DNA from: Leptolyngbya sp. BL0902
Lineage (GTDB): Bacteria; Cyanobacteriota; Cyanobacteriia; Phormidesmidales; Phormidesmidaceae
Reading direction: 5' to 3'
Length of the DNA: 64,000 nt
Assembly (NCBI RefSeq): GCF_016403105.1
Contig: NZ_CP046155.1
Coordinates: forward strand, 1,240,001-1,304,000
Of this stretch, positions 45,744 through 54,483 are shown in pieces. The stretch's first letter is position 1. Every line of letters begins with the position of its first letter. The position numbers and the translations under genes were made by a program. The notes below the pieces were generated by a model, which was not told the DNA's origin, did not search any database, and saw nothing but the letters and a program-made list of their open reading frames with translations.

Positions 45744-46187
45744 TCACCACTTTTTGTAGGGCAGAAACTTGCCGTTCATGATGACCTTGACTCGATCTCC
45801 CTTGGGGTCTTCAACTTTTTCAACATCTAAGGTGAAGTCAATAGCGCTCATAATGCCGTCGCCAAATTTTTCGTGAATCACAGCTTTCATCGGCATCCCA
45901 TAGACCTGCATGATTTCATAGAAGCGATAGATGAGGGGGTCGGTGGGGATGACAGGATCTAGACCACCTTTTACCGGAAAATCCGTGAGGGCCTCAATCA
46001 AAGCCGCATCACCGCCAATGGCTTCAATCAACTGCGTAGCTTCCTCCAGCGAAGCACTGGCTTGACGGTAAAACACTGAGGCGATCCATACTTCGTCATA
46101 GCCCGTTTTGGCTTCGAGGTCGGCAAAGCTAAGACCAGAAGCTTTCTTAGCAGCTAGTAGCGTTTCTGTAGCGGTGGAAAGAGTCAT
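45744..46187 (-). CDS. cynS: Cyanate hydratase (cyanase)
   Basis: Cyanase converts cyanate and bicarbonate to CO2 and carbamate, which breaks down to ammonia and a second CO2. The 147-residue protein has an N-terminal HTH-like domain and the C-terminal catalytic domain, with active-site R88 and E91 ([11 protein letters not shown]) and S114 (GIMSAIDF). Cyanases act as decamers. AGGAGG lies seven bases before the ATG. It follows the three cyanate transporter genes, matching the known cyanobacterial cynABDS order. Confidence 0.97.
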   Translation of the reverse strand: MTLSTATETLLAAKKASGLSFADLEAKTGYDEVWIASVFYRQASASLEEATQLIEAIGGDAALIEALTDFPVKGGLDPVIPTDPLIYRFYEIMQVYGMPMKAVIHEKFGDGIMSAIDFTLDVEKVEDPKGDRVKVIMNGKFLPYKKW

Positions 46188-46339
46188 GATAAGTCCTCCT
46201 AACGGACATCCAATAAATTACGTTGAGCGTCTGAGCTATCGCCGTAGATAGCACGAGTTTCGTCCTGACCAGAACTCCCTTAAACAGAAGGGAGAGCCTT
46301 CCAAACACCCCTGATCAGGACAGTGCGGAAGATCCCCGC

Positions 46340-47224
46340 TTATTTCCGAATTCGAGCCTCCTCCACAGCCCGGGTTTCACGGTAGAGATGGCTTTCCATC
46401 TCAGCCTTGAGATCATGGTAGGCAGGGTGTTGATCAATGGTTTCCCGGTTGCGAGGACGCGGAAAAGGTACTTCCAGAATTTCATCAATGCGAGCCTCAG
46501 GGCCACGGGTCATCATAACGATGCGATCACTCAACAACAAGGCTTCTTCAATGCTGTGGGTAATCATAATGACGGTTTTCCGCTTTTGCTCCCAAATGCG
46601 CTCTACTTCGTCCTGCAAAAAGCCACGAGTCAGAGCATCCAAGGCACCAAAGGGCTCGTCCATGAGCAAAATCTGAGGGTCAATGGCAAGGGCACGGGCA
46701 ATGCCTACCCGCTGTCGCATCCCACCCGAAAGCTCGTGGGGATGCTTCTGTTCTGCTCCCACTAAGCCAACTAGTTGAATGTGCTCTTTAATGACCCGAT
46801 TTCGCTGTTTAGAAGACAGGTGAGGATGAACCGTTTCGATAGCAAAGCGCAGGTTTTCTTCCACCGTCATCCAGGGCATGAGGGCATAGTTTTGAAATAC
46901 CATGCCCCGATCTGGCCCTGGGCCGATAATTGGCTGACCATTGAGCAGGATTTCGCCACCGCTGATAGAACTGAGACCTGCAATCATATTCAGCAGGGTC
47001 GATTTACCACAGCCGGAAGGGCCAATAATCGACACAAAGGTATTGGGCTCAATCTCCAGGTTGATGTCTTGAATAGCCACGAAATCGCGACTGGTTTTGC
47101 CAGAGAGCTTGTTGATAAAGCCGCGTTTTCCGGGAAAGACTTTAGAGACGTTACGGATAGAAAGCTGAGCGGTATCTGAGGGCACATCCGCCGAAAGATA
47201 GCTATTCACAGGAGCTGTTCTCAT
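46340..47224 (-). CDS. cynD: Cyanate ABC transporter, ATP-binding subunit
   Basis: The 294-residue ATPase has Walker A (GPSGCGKSTLL), the LSGGMRQRVGIARAL signature and Walker B (ILLMDEPFGALDALTR). It belongs to the nitrate/taurine/cyanate (NrtD) subgroup. It is a single ATPase domain with no NrtC-like regulatory binding-protein fusion. Its first bases overlap the end of the permease gene by four (ATGA), so translation is coupled. Assignment to cyanate rather than nitrate rests on adjacency to cynS. Confidence 0.9.
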   Translation of the reverse strand: MRTAPVNSYLSADVPSDTAQLSIRNVSKVFPGKRGFINKLSGKTSRDFVAIQDINLEIEPNTFVSIIGPSGCGKSTLLNMIAGLSSISGGEILLNGQPIIGPGPDRGMVFQNYALMPWMTVEENLRFAIETVHPHLSSKQRNRVIKEHIQLVGLVGAEQKHPHELSGGMRQRVGIARALAIDPQILLMDEPFGALDALTRGFLQDEVERIWEQKRKTVIMITHSIEEALLLSDRIVMMTRGPEARIDEILEVPFPRPRNRETIDQHPAYHDLKAEMESHLYRETRAVEEARIRK

Positions 47225-48063
47225 GAGTTTCGACCAAAGGCAACAAATTTTTCCAGAGCTGCAAATAGGCTATCTAGAGTCAATCCAACTAGCCCAATGA
47301 TAAAGATTGCCACTAAGATATTGGCAATCGACAGATTATTCCATTCGTTCCAGATAAAGTAGCCTAGACCTGTGCCAAGCAGCATTTCTGCCGCTACGAT
47401 CACTAGCCAAGCAATTCCCATGCTGATGCGTAAGCCCGACACGATATTAGGTAGGGCCGCAGGAATAATCACCTTCCAGATGGTACGCAGGCGCGAAGCT
47501 CCCAGGGTATTTGCAACATCTAGGTAGTCTTGGTTGACATTGGCAACGCCGAACGTTGTGTTGATTAGCGTGGGCCAAATGCTGGAAATAAAGATGATAA
47601 AGATCCCAGTTTTTTCAGAGTCTCGCAGTAGGTATAGCCCTAGGGGCAACCAGGCTAGGGGCGACACGGGTTTGAGGAGCTGAATGTAGGGATTAAAGGC
47701 TTTGTAGGCGACGGGAGACATGCCCACTAAAATCCCGACCGGAACTGCCACTAGAGACGCTAAAATGTAGCCAATGGCCACCCGGCGTAAGCTAATCAGC
47801 AAACTCCATCCAATCCCAAGATCGTTGGGGCCGTTGTTGAAAAAAGGGTTGCTAACCCACCACCAAAAAGCTTGAATGGTTTCGCTGGCCGTGGGCACGC
47901 CTCTAACAAACCAACCGGCCTTGGCCCCAATTTCCCAGAAGATTAAAAACAGACTGAGGGAAAGGATAAATAGGCCAGCCGCTTTGATGCTTTCATTGTG
48001 CCACCAGGGGTCTTTACTGATGGTGGGCGAAAGACCCACAGGTGTTGGTTGACTCACGGCCAT
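47221..48063 (-). CDS. cynB: Cyanate ABC transporter, permease subunit
   Basis: The 280-residue permease has about six membrane helices and the binding-protein-dependent transport signature (the EAA loop in DVANTLGASRLRTIWKVIIPAALPNIVSGLR). It is of the NrtB/SsuC type. A GGGAGA ribosome-binding site precedes the ATG. It is followed at a four-base overlap by cynD and preceded at 200 bases by the binding protein gene. Confidence 0.9.
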   Translation of the reverse strand: MAVSQPTPVGLSPTISKDPWWHNESIKAAGLFILSLSLFLIFWEIGAKAGWFVRGVPTASETIQAFWWWVSNPFFNNGPNDLGIGWSLLISLRRVAIGYILASLVAVPVGILVGMSPVAYKAFNPYIQLLKPVSPLAWLPLGLYLLRDSEKTGIFIIFISSIWPTLINTTFGVANVNQDYLDVANTLGASRLRTIWKVIIPAALPNIVSGLRISMGIAWLVIVAAEMLLGTGLGYFIWNEWNNLSIANILVAIFIIGLVGLTLDSLFAALEKFVAFGRNS

Positions 48064-48263
48064 AATGAAGGTCTCCCATGGTTATTGAAGTTGACGATAA
48101 TGAATCAGAATCCAAGCCTGACCCATCTCTGCTGCCTCAAGGAATGTTGGCCTGAAACAGCGAGAGATGACGACCTTTTCAAATAGGAGTTCGAGGGGAA
48201 ATACCGCCTGAGTGAGGGCAATACCTTGGGGTAGGCACGGGCCTCTATTTCCTGGCGCTGGCC

Positions 48264-49901
48264 CTAGATTCCAAATTGATCGAGTTGGGATTGAACATAG
48301 GCCCCAGGATCAGCGGGGTCAAAGGTATCGAAGGCTAGCTGTTCCTCCCGTGAGGTTTCAGTGGGTGGATTTTGCCCTAACTCCTGGGCAAGCTCGCGGG
48401 CTAGATCGGTGAGGAAGATGTCTTCGCCAATGCTGGTAAAGGTGTCATCGTTGATGATGTCAGCCACACGGCCCTCTCCCTGAATATCCCAGCGCAGCAG
48501 TTGGGATGAAATCCATTTGGCAAAGCTCTGCCAGGGATAGGGATCAAAGTCAATCCGGTCGGGCACTGATTGGGTATTGCCCTGACCGTCTTCAAAATTG
48601 CCCGTCAGCACTGCTTCTACAACCTCTGGGGGCTGGTTGAGGTAGGCTCGACCGGAGATGGCCGCTGCAATTTCAGCGCGATTAGCCGGGTTGCGGGCAT
48701 AGCCCGCCGCCTCAATGATGGCCTTGTTGAGGGCACGGAAGGCGTTGGGATGCGCTTCCATCCAGGTGTCGCTGGCGGTGAAGGCGCAGCAGGGATGGCC
48801 ATCCCACAGATCCTTGGTGAGCATATGGATAAAGCCTGCCTCTTCAAACACGGCCCGCTGATTAAAGGGATCCGGCATCAGCATGGCATCAATGTCTCCC
48901 GCAATAAGCTGGGCGATGCTGTCTGGAGGGGGCACGGGGCGAATCTGCACATCGGTGTCAGGGTTCAGCCCACCGGAGGCTAGGTAGTAGCGGATCAGCA
49001 GGTTGTGCATGGAGTAGGGAAAGGGTACTCCAATGACGAATCCTCGGAAATCTTCGGGGCCGTTGACGTTGCCTCGGTGCCGCTCGGCGATGGTAATGGC
49101 CTGTCCGTTGATATTTTGGATGCTGGCCAGACGCACCCCAAAGGATGGAGACCCCATCCCTAGAGTCATGGCGATGGGCATGGGAGCCAGCATGTGGTAG
49201 GCATCCAGTTCTCCGGCAATGGCCGAATCGCGCACCGCTCCCCAACTTGGCATCCTCACCGTAGTGGCATTGAACCCATAGCGCTCGTAAAAGCCCAAGG
49301 GCTCCGACATAATAATCGGCGTCGCGCAGGTAATGGGAATAAAGCCCACCCGAATATCGGTTTTTTCCAGGTTGCTGGTGTCTATGGGGGCTTCAGCGGC
49401 CTCCTCCCCAGGGCCACTTCCCCCCGCACAACTGGCTAGGGTCACAAGAGCTGCCCCTACCGCCATGTTGCGCAGAAACTCCCGCCGGGTGGCACCACTA
49501 TTGCGGATAGAATCGGCAAAAAACAAACCTGCCTGCGGCCCAAAGGCAGCGGCAAAGGCATTCTCTAGCCCCCCGGCCTGTTTGCACAGGGCCAAAATCA
49601 GCCTTTCGCGCTGCGGATCGTTGCGGCCCACTCGCTTCAAGAAAAGTGCCTTCCGCAGTTCGTAGGCATTCACGGCATCGGCGGCCCGCAGCTGATTTTC
49701 CTTGTAAAGGCCCATTTTCACCAGGTCATCCACCATGTCCACCGGGTCTTGGGGCATGGTTTGTAAAAACGAGGCATGATCGGTGGTGAAATGGACCGTG
49801 CCACAGGTGCGGCAGGGCTGATCTAGCCCCATCAGGGAAGGGGACGTACAGCTTAGGCTTCCCCAATCACTGAGCGACTTTGCAACGGCTGAAATAACCA
49901 T
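48264..49901 (-). CDS. cynA: Cyanate ABC transporter, substrate-binding lipoprotein with a long N-terminal extension
   Basis: The C-terminal two thirds are a NrtA/CynA-type binding protein (IRVGFIPITCATPIIMSEPLG onward). Its lipoprotein signal is internal: twin arginines at residues 139-140 (TRREFLRNM) and a lipobox ending LASC at C158. Ahead of it are about 137 residues with a cysteine pair (CRTC, C30 and C33) and helical segments (VDDLVKMGLYKENQLRAADAVN). If the ATG at 49832 is used instead, the extension is still about 115 residues. A cytoplasmic domain before an export signal is unusual. No frameshift is apparent. Confidence 0.85.
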   Translation of the reverse strand: MVISAVAKSLSDWGSLSCTSPSLMGLDQPCRTCGTVHFTTDHASFLQTMPQDPVDMVDDLVKMGLYKENQLRAADAVNAYELRKALFLKRVGRNDPQRERLILALCKQAGGLENAFAAAFGPQAGLFFADSIRNSGATRREFLRNMAVGAALVTLASCAGGSGPGEEAAEAPIDTSNLEKTDIRVGFIPITCATPIIMSEPLGFYERYGFNATTVRMPSWGAVRDSAIAGELDAYHMLAPMPIAMTLGMGSPSFGVRLASIQNINGQAITIAERHRGNVNGPEDFRGFVIGVPFPYSMHNLLIRYYLASGGLNPDTDVQIRPVPPPDSIAQLIAGDIDAMLMPDPFNQRAVFEEAGFIHMLTKDLWDGHPCCAFTASDTWMEAHPNAFRALNKAIIEAAGYARNPANRAEIAAAISGRAYLNQPPEVVEAVLTGNFEDGQGNTQSVPDRIDFDPYPWQSFAKWISSQLLRWDIQGEGRVADIINDDTFTSIGEDIFLTDLARELAQELGQNPPTETSREEQLAFDTFDPADPGAYVQSQLDQFGI

Positions 49902-50005
49902 AATAATGGATACACTGAATGCAACAACAACCTTTCCCTATCCGCCCAAAGGTACCTCTTTGCTTTGATTTTCAAAGCTAGCCACCGTCGGGTTAAATGT
50001 AACAG

Positions 50006-50028
50006 GTGAACGATGGATTTTCGTTCAC
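50006..50028. promoter_or_regulatory. 8-bp inverted repeat upstream of cynA
   Basis: GTGAACGA (50006-50013) and TCGTTCAC (50021-50028) are perfectly complementary with seven bases between. The pair lies about 105 bases before the cynA start in a 385-base gap that has no gene and no perfect NtcA box that I found. No T run follows, so an operator is more likely than a terminator. Confidence 0.55.
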
Positions 50029-50286
50029 TCTACTCAAACCAACCTTTCCCATCCTGAACTACAAACTCCATGATGGGGAGCCTGTAATCTCAATTCAAAT
50101 CTCGCTGATTTAAAGCCTATCAAGGTAGGCTACAAAAGCCCATAGGATGTTTTTTAGATCTTCGTTGGATTTTCTTTAGAACTTTTCCAGCTCCATGGAA
50201 TTTTCCTGATTTTTGTTAAATCTGTTACAGATACTCCAGGAAAATGATCAAACGTGATCGATAACTTCCTGTTGACAAAATGTTGT

Positions 50287-51147
50287 TTACGCTACAGAAT
50301 TTTGCCTCCAGAACTGGGGGGAAACCCCGTGGAATTGCCGAAACTGTCGGGTAAAGTACCCGGCATCCCCATAGCCAGCCGCTTCTGCAATGGCGCGAAC
50401 GGATTGATTGGTGTTCGTCAGCAAATAGCGAGCTTGGGCCATGCGCCGCTCAATGATCCACTGCTTCACCGTGCGTCCGGTGTGGGTTTGCACAAGACTC
50501 GTTAAATAGGCGGGGGAATAGCCCGCAGCCTGGGCCACATCCTTGAGGCTGATGGGCTGGCAAAAATGAGCTTCAATGAACTGGAACACGTAGGTCAGTT
50601 TAGGATCATTGGGAAAAAAATCAGGCTGGTTAGCGGAGGAATCTCCTGCCTTAGAAGGTTCCCTATCCCCTTGTCCAAGTGACAAGTCGAGGGGGCTCAA
50701 AGCCCCTGGTGCTGGGAGGTATGGCGTCTCTAGGGAGGCTATTCCGCCTCTGTCGTAGAGGCTAGAAAGCTGATCCTGGCGCTGCAACCGGGTATTGATG
50801 GCGGCTAGAAATTGATCTACGGTGCAGGGCTTAGTCAGGTAATCGTCAGCTCCTAGTTCCATCCCCCGACGCAGATCAGCCATCGTGACTTTAGCCGTGA
50901 GAAAAATTAGCGGAATTCCAGTGGTTTGGCGAGATTTACGTAGGGCAGACAGGACTGCATAGCCGTCCATATCGGGCATCATAATGTCGCAAACCACTAG
51001 ATGGGGCCGATGCTGCTGGGCTAGGCTGACGCCACTGGTGCCATCGCTTGCGCCCACAGCATGGAAGCCTTCAAACTCTAAACACTTGAGAAAAATATTG
51101 CGAGTTTGGGCCTCGTCTTCAATGACCAAAATTGTTTTTTCAGACAT
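50287..51147 (-). CDS. Response regulator with AraC-type DNA-binding domain
   Basis: The 286-residue protein has a canonical receiver (phosphorylation site D54, conserved K106, acidic pocket IEDE) and a linker of about 60 residues. A C-terminal AraC/XylS double HTH follows (LKDVAQAAGYSPAYLTSLVQTHTG and VRAIAEAAGYGDAGYFTRQFRQF). It is divergent from a PAS histidine kinase 500 bases away and lies upstream of cynA on the same strand. It is the best local candidate to control the cyn genes, though that is inference. Confidence 0.92.
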   Translation of the reverse strand: MSEKTILVIEDEAQTRNIFLKCLEFEGFHAVGASDGTSGVSLAQQHRPHLVVCDIMMPDMDGYAVLSALRKSRQTTGIPLIFLTAKVTMADLRRGMELGADDYLTKPCTVDQFLAAINTRLQRQDQLSSLYDRGGIASLETPYLPAPGALSPLDLSLGQGDREPSKAGDSSANQPDFFPNDPKLTYVFQFIEAHFCQPISLKDVAQAAGYSPAYLTSLVQTHTGRTVKQWIIERRMAQARYLLTNTNQSVRAIAEAAGYGDAGYFTRQFRQFHGVSPQFWRQNSVA

Positions 51148-51645
51148 GGGTGCGACAGTTACAAATGTCTCTAGCGTCGTTCAGCGTAGCGATCTGCATG
51201 ACAAGACAACGTAGGCTAGGGCAACGACAGTGGGGATCAAAGTATGGGTTAAAGCATGGGCCATAGATAGTTTTTCCGTGGAAGCTCGGCTTTTCACGGG
51301 GCGTTCCACGGTGCGCTAACGTCTTCAATACTGTGAACTGAACCAGACACCCAAACCCTGAGTCCCCATCTGTCATGGGGTAAAAATGACCTACCCGGAT
51401 GGGGTGCCGTTGCCTAAGTTGAAAGGAAATCGTAGTCTATGTTACTTTTATTTTATATTTGCAAGTTTTGATTCCTCCTTGGGCGGAGGAATTGAGATGT
51501 AAGCAAATAGCGCTGATGATCCTATGATTCTTTGATAAACCTGAAGCTGACTTCTTGTTGTGTTCGGTGATACAGTTGCTTCCGGCCTCTCCCATCCTGG
51601 CTCAGTCTGCTCGCGCTGCTCTTGCCGCCTTCACCGAAGATTCTA
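51148..51645. other. Divergent intergenic region of the response regulator and histidine kinase
   Basis: No gene fits here. Two clear hairpins are present: CCGTGGAA/TTCCACGG (51276-51283 and 51304-51311) and ATTCCTCC/GGAGGAAT (51471-51478 and 51485-51492). Either may be an operator or an RNA stem in the leader of one of the two genes. An AT-rich segment at about 51430-51470 is a likely promoter area for the kinase gene. Confidence 0.55.
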
Positions 51646-52899
51646 ATGACCCAAACCTTTTGGTTGCCCTCCCGTGTAGCCCCAGAACCTGCCCCCCTTG
51701 GCCAAGAGCTGGAGCATTTGCGCCGTCAGCATCGCCTGATTCTCAATGCTGTAGGCGAAGGGATCTATGGCCTGGATTTGGAGGGTAATGTCACCTTTGT
51801 GAACCCAGCGGCAGCGGCAATGATCGGCTGGTCGGCGGAGGAACTGATTGGCCAACCTATGCATGCCGTGACGCACCATTCCCGCGAGAATGGTCAGCCC
51901 TATCGACGGGAGGACTGCCCGATTTATGCGGCGTTTCAGGATGGTGGCGTGCGGCGCATTACCCATGAGGTGTTTTGGCGAAAGGACGGCACCAGCTTTC
52001 CGGTGGAATATATCAGTACGCCCATGCGCGATGAGGAGGGCCATCTGATCGGTACCGTTGTTACCTTTCAGGACATTACCCAGCGGCGGTGGGCCGAGCA
52101 GATTTTGCAGCGGGCCAACGAGGAACTGGAGCAAAAGGTGCAGGAGCGCACCGCCGAGTTGCAGGCCGCCAACCAACAGCTTCAGCAGCTTAGCGACATG
52201 CGCTCTCGGTTTGTGTCCATGGTCTGCCACGAGTTCCGTAACCCGCTGAACACCATTGCCCTGTCGGTGTCCTCCCTCCACCGCTACGATACCCAACTGC
52301 GCCCGGAGGAAAAAACCGACTATCTGCGGGCCATCAATACCAATGTGGAGCGCATGACCCAGATGATTGACGACATTCTGGTGATTGGCAAAATTGAGGC
52401 CAAGGTGCTGGAGGTGAATCCGCAGCCGCTGGACGTTGCGGCTTTTTGCCAAGGGCTGCTGGCAGAGCCAGACTATGACCGCCCCCAGGCTCCGATTCAG
52501 CTGATCTGCCGCCATCGCCACCTGTGGGCTGAGGTGGACGAACGGCTGTTGCGGTCGATTTTGGGCAACCTTCTATCCAACGCCATCCGCTATAGCCCTG
52601 ATCTTGGAGCCATTGCCCTAACGCTGACCGGACGGCAGGGTCGCCTCACCTTCCGAGTGCGGGATATGGGGATGGGCATTCCCCTCAGCGACCGCCGCGA
52701 CCTGTTCAAGCCGTTCCATCGAGGCCGCAACGTCAGCAATATCCCTGGCACGGGGCTGGGGCTGAGTATCGTTAAACAGTTTGTGGACTTACAAAATGGC
52801 ACCATTGACGTGACCAGCCGCCAGGGCCAGGGCACAACGTTTACCGTGCGTCTGCCCTGGCATCTGACCGCCAAAACCGTCTCAAACCACCGATTCTAG
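51646..52899 (+). CDS. PAS-domain sensor histidine kinase
   Basis: From the ATG at 51646 the protein is 417 residues, without membrane helices. It has a PAS domain (LILNAVGEGIYGLDLEGNVTF to about residue 145), a coiled coil (LEQKVQERTAELQAANQQLQQL), the HisKA domain with H195 (SMVCHEFRNPLN), and a HATPase domain (NLLSNAIRYSP, DMGMGIP, GTGLGLSIVKQF). An upstream TTG at 51622 is in frame but less likely. It is divergent from the AraC-type regulator and overlaps the convergent alpha-E gene by 18 bases. Confidence 0.93.
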   Translation: MTQTFWLPSRVAPEPAPLGQELEHLRRQHRLILNAVGEGIYGLDLEGNVTFVNPAAAAMIGWSAEELIGQPMHAVTHHSRENGQPYRREDCPIYAAFQDGGVRRITHEVFWRKDGTSFPVEYISTPMRDEEGHLIGTVVTFQDITQRRWAEQILQRANEELEQKVQERTAELQAANQQLQQLSDMRSRFVSMVCHEFRNPLNTIALSVSSLHRYDTQLRPEEKTDYLRAINTNVERMTQMIDDILVIGKIEAKVLEVNPQPLDVAAFCQGLLAEPDYDRPQAPIQLICRHRHLWAEVDERLLRSILGNLLSNAIRYSPDLGAIALTLTGRQGRLTFRVRDMGMGIPLSDRRDLFKPFHRGRNVSNIPGTGLGLSIVKQFVDLQNGTIDVTSRQGQGTTFTVRLPWHLTAKTVSNHRF

Positions 52900-53832
52900 G
52901 GTAAAGAAATCCGCAAAAATTTTATCGCCTACCTTATTGAGGTGAACTTGTAGACCATCCAAAAATTCGTGGAGACCTTGCTGGGTAATTTCGTCGATGG
53001 TGAGGTAATCCAGTTCTGAACGCAGTCGGCCCAGGGCTCGGTCGCTATCCGTGCGCCAGGTGCCGGGAGCTGCGCCGGAGATTTCGTGCAGAGACCGCTC
53101 TGCCTGGAGTAGACAAAAGAGAATAGAGCGAGGAAATTCGCGGTTCAAAATCAGAAATTCTGTCACGCCCCGGGGAGTAATACGGTACTGGCGCTTGCGA
53201 TACATTTCGTAGGCGCTGGCAGACTTCAGCAGCGCAATCCATTGCAGGTCATCCAGGGGCGACCCAACGTCTGTCACCGCAGGCAGCAGAATATAGTACT
53301 TCACATCTAGGATGCGGGCGGTTTTATCGGCTCGTTCCAGCAGCCGACCCAACTGCCCAAAGTGCCAGCCTTCATTGTGGGTCATGGTGGCATCCATCAC
53401 CCCGGCAAACAGGTGACTCGCCATTTTGACCTGGGGAAAGAAGTGATGTAATTCTGACAGTTGCCCCCCGTCAGCGGCCTCGTTGACCATCAGATAAAAG
53501 TCATTCACCTGCTCCCACATTTCTGAGGAAATGACCTCCCGCACCGAGCGTGCATTTTCTCGCGCCGACCGCAAGCACGAAATAATGGAATTGGGATATT
53601 CCCGATCAAAGGTGAGAAATTTAAGGATGTTTTCCGCCGTGGCTTCCCCATAGCGCTGGCGGAAGGTTTCCTGATCGCCCGTGGTGATAACAATGGGGTC
53701 CCACTGCTGTTCCATTCCCAGGGGAGCATCTAGCAGCAAATTCAGGTTGACATCCACAAAACGGGCCACATTCTCTGCCCGCTCCACATAGCGGTTCATC
53801 CAGTAAATTGAATCGGCAACTCGGCTTAGCAT
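52882..53832 (-). CDS. Alpha-E domain protein (DUF403)
   Basis: The 316-residue helical protein starts MLSRVADSIYWMNRYVERAENVARFVDVN, the diagnostic alpha-E opening; an in-frame TTG four codons upstream is unlikely. Alpha-E proteins usually sit with a circularly permuted ATP-grasp enzyme and a transglutaminase-like protein in a suspected peptide-ligation system. Neither partner is adjacent here. The 3' end overlaps the histidine kinase end on the other strand. Confidence 0.93.
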   Translation of the reverse strand: MLSRVADSIYWMNRYVERAENVARFVDVNLNLLLDAPLGMEQQWDPIVITTGDQETFRQRYGEATAENILKFLTFDREYPNSIISCLRSARENARSVREVISSEMWEQVNDFYLMVNEAADGGQLSELHHFFPQVKMASHLFAGVMDATMTHNEGWHFGQLGRLLERADKTARILDVKYYILLPAVTDVGSPLDDLQWIALLKSASAYEMYRKRQYRITPRGVTEFLILNREFPRSILFCLLQAERSLHEISGAAPGTWRTDSDRALGRLRSELDYLTIDEITQQGLHEFLDGLQVHLNKVGDKIFADFFTLESVV

Positions 53833-53999
53833 CGGCAGCAGCAACCAAAACGCAGCGGCATGATTAGGACGGGAATAGCCTCCCGGTTAGCCTTCAGTAT
53901 AGGGGCAGAGCCGGAGGGCGCAATCTGATTGATGGACAAAACTTCTCGGATCGCCCCCCGAAAGCCCTCTCCCTAGCCCCCAACTGGCGGACAAAAAAT

Positions 54000-54032
54000 G
54001 CGGTAGGGGCACGGTGTTGGCGTCCCTACCGC
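54000..54032. repeat. Palindromic repeat in the gap after the alpha-E gene
   Basis: GCGGTAGGG (54000-54008) and CCCTACCGC (54024-54032) are perfectly complementary. The surrounding 53833-54174 gap holds no gene. A second short stretch, GGGGTCAGG...CCTGCCCC (about 54047-54066), looks like another common cyanobacterial repeat. Confidence 0.65.
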
Positions 54033-54174
54033 CTTGGGTTCACGTAGGGGTCAGGTCTCCTGCCCCTGCTACAGCTATGGGTTCTAGCTAGGGAGGAATT
54101 TTCCCTGGGCGGCGCGTTCTATTTTGGTCATCCACCTCCATAATGGCTATGGCTAAGCAAGACTTAGGGCAACC

Positions 54175-54471
54175 ATGATGAGCGGTGTGCGCACAATAAC
54201 CACGGTAATCGCGAAGGCAGGGCAGGAGGATGTCCTCAAAGGGTTGATGACGGAAGTTGCTGACTTGGCCCGTCAGGAGGCGGGCTGTTTACGCTACGAC
54301 CTCTGGCAGGGGCACGCCAACCGAGCTGAGTTTGTAGCCCTTGGGGAATGGCAGGATGACCCAGCGTTCCAGACCTATGCCCGCTCGTCCTACCTGGAGG
54401 AACTGATGCGGGAAATCCCTGAGTTGGTGGCCCATCCGCCCGACGTGCAGTGGTATACCTGGGTGCTCTAG
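54175..54471 (+). CDS. Antibiotic biosynthesis monooxygenase (ABM) family protein
   Basis: The 98-residue protein is a single ABM ferredoxin-like domain of the YgiN/quinol monooxygenase type. It shows RTITTVIAKAGQEDVLKGLMTEVADLARQEAGCLRYDLWQG and a ...EFVALGEWQDD strand. ABM enzymes are dimeric, cofactor-free oxygenases of quinols or related substrates; the exact substrate here is unknown. A second methionine immediately follows the first. Confidence 0.9.
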   Translation: MMSGVRTITTVIAKAGQEDVLKGLMTEVADLARQEAGCLRYDLWQGHANRAEFVALGEWQDDPAFQTYARSSYLEELMREIPELVAHPPDVQWYTWVL

Positions 54472-54483
54472 GCAACGCTCACA

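Noticed and set aside
46388-47179. Plus-strand frames opposite the ABC ATPase gene
   Set aside because: These are antisense shadows; the minus-strand ATPase has every expected motif.
49902-50286. NtcA box upstream of cynA
   Set aside because: I checked each GTA in this gap and none is followed by TAC after eight bases. Weak variants cannot be told from chance.
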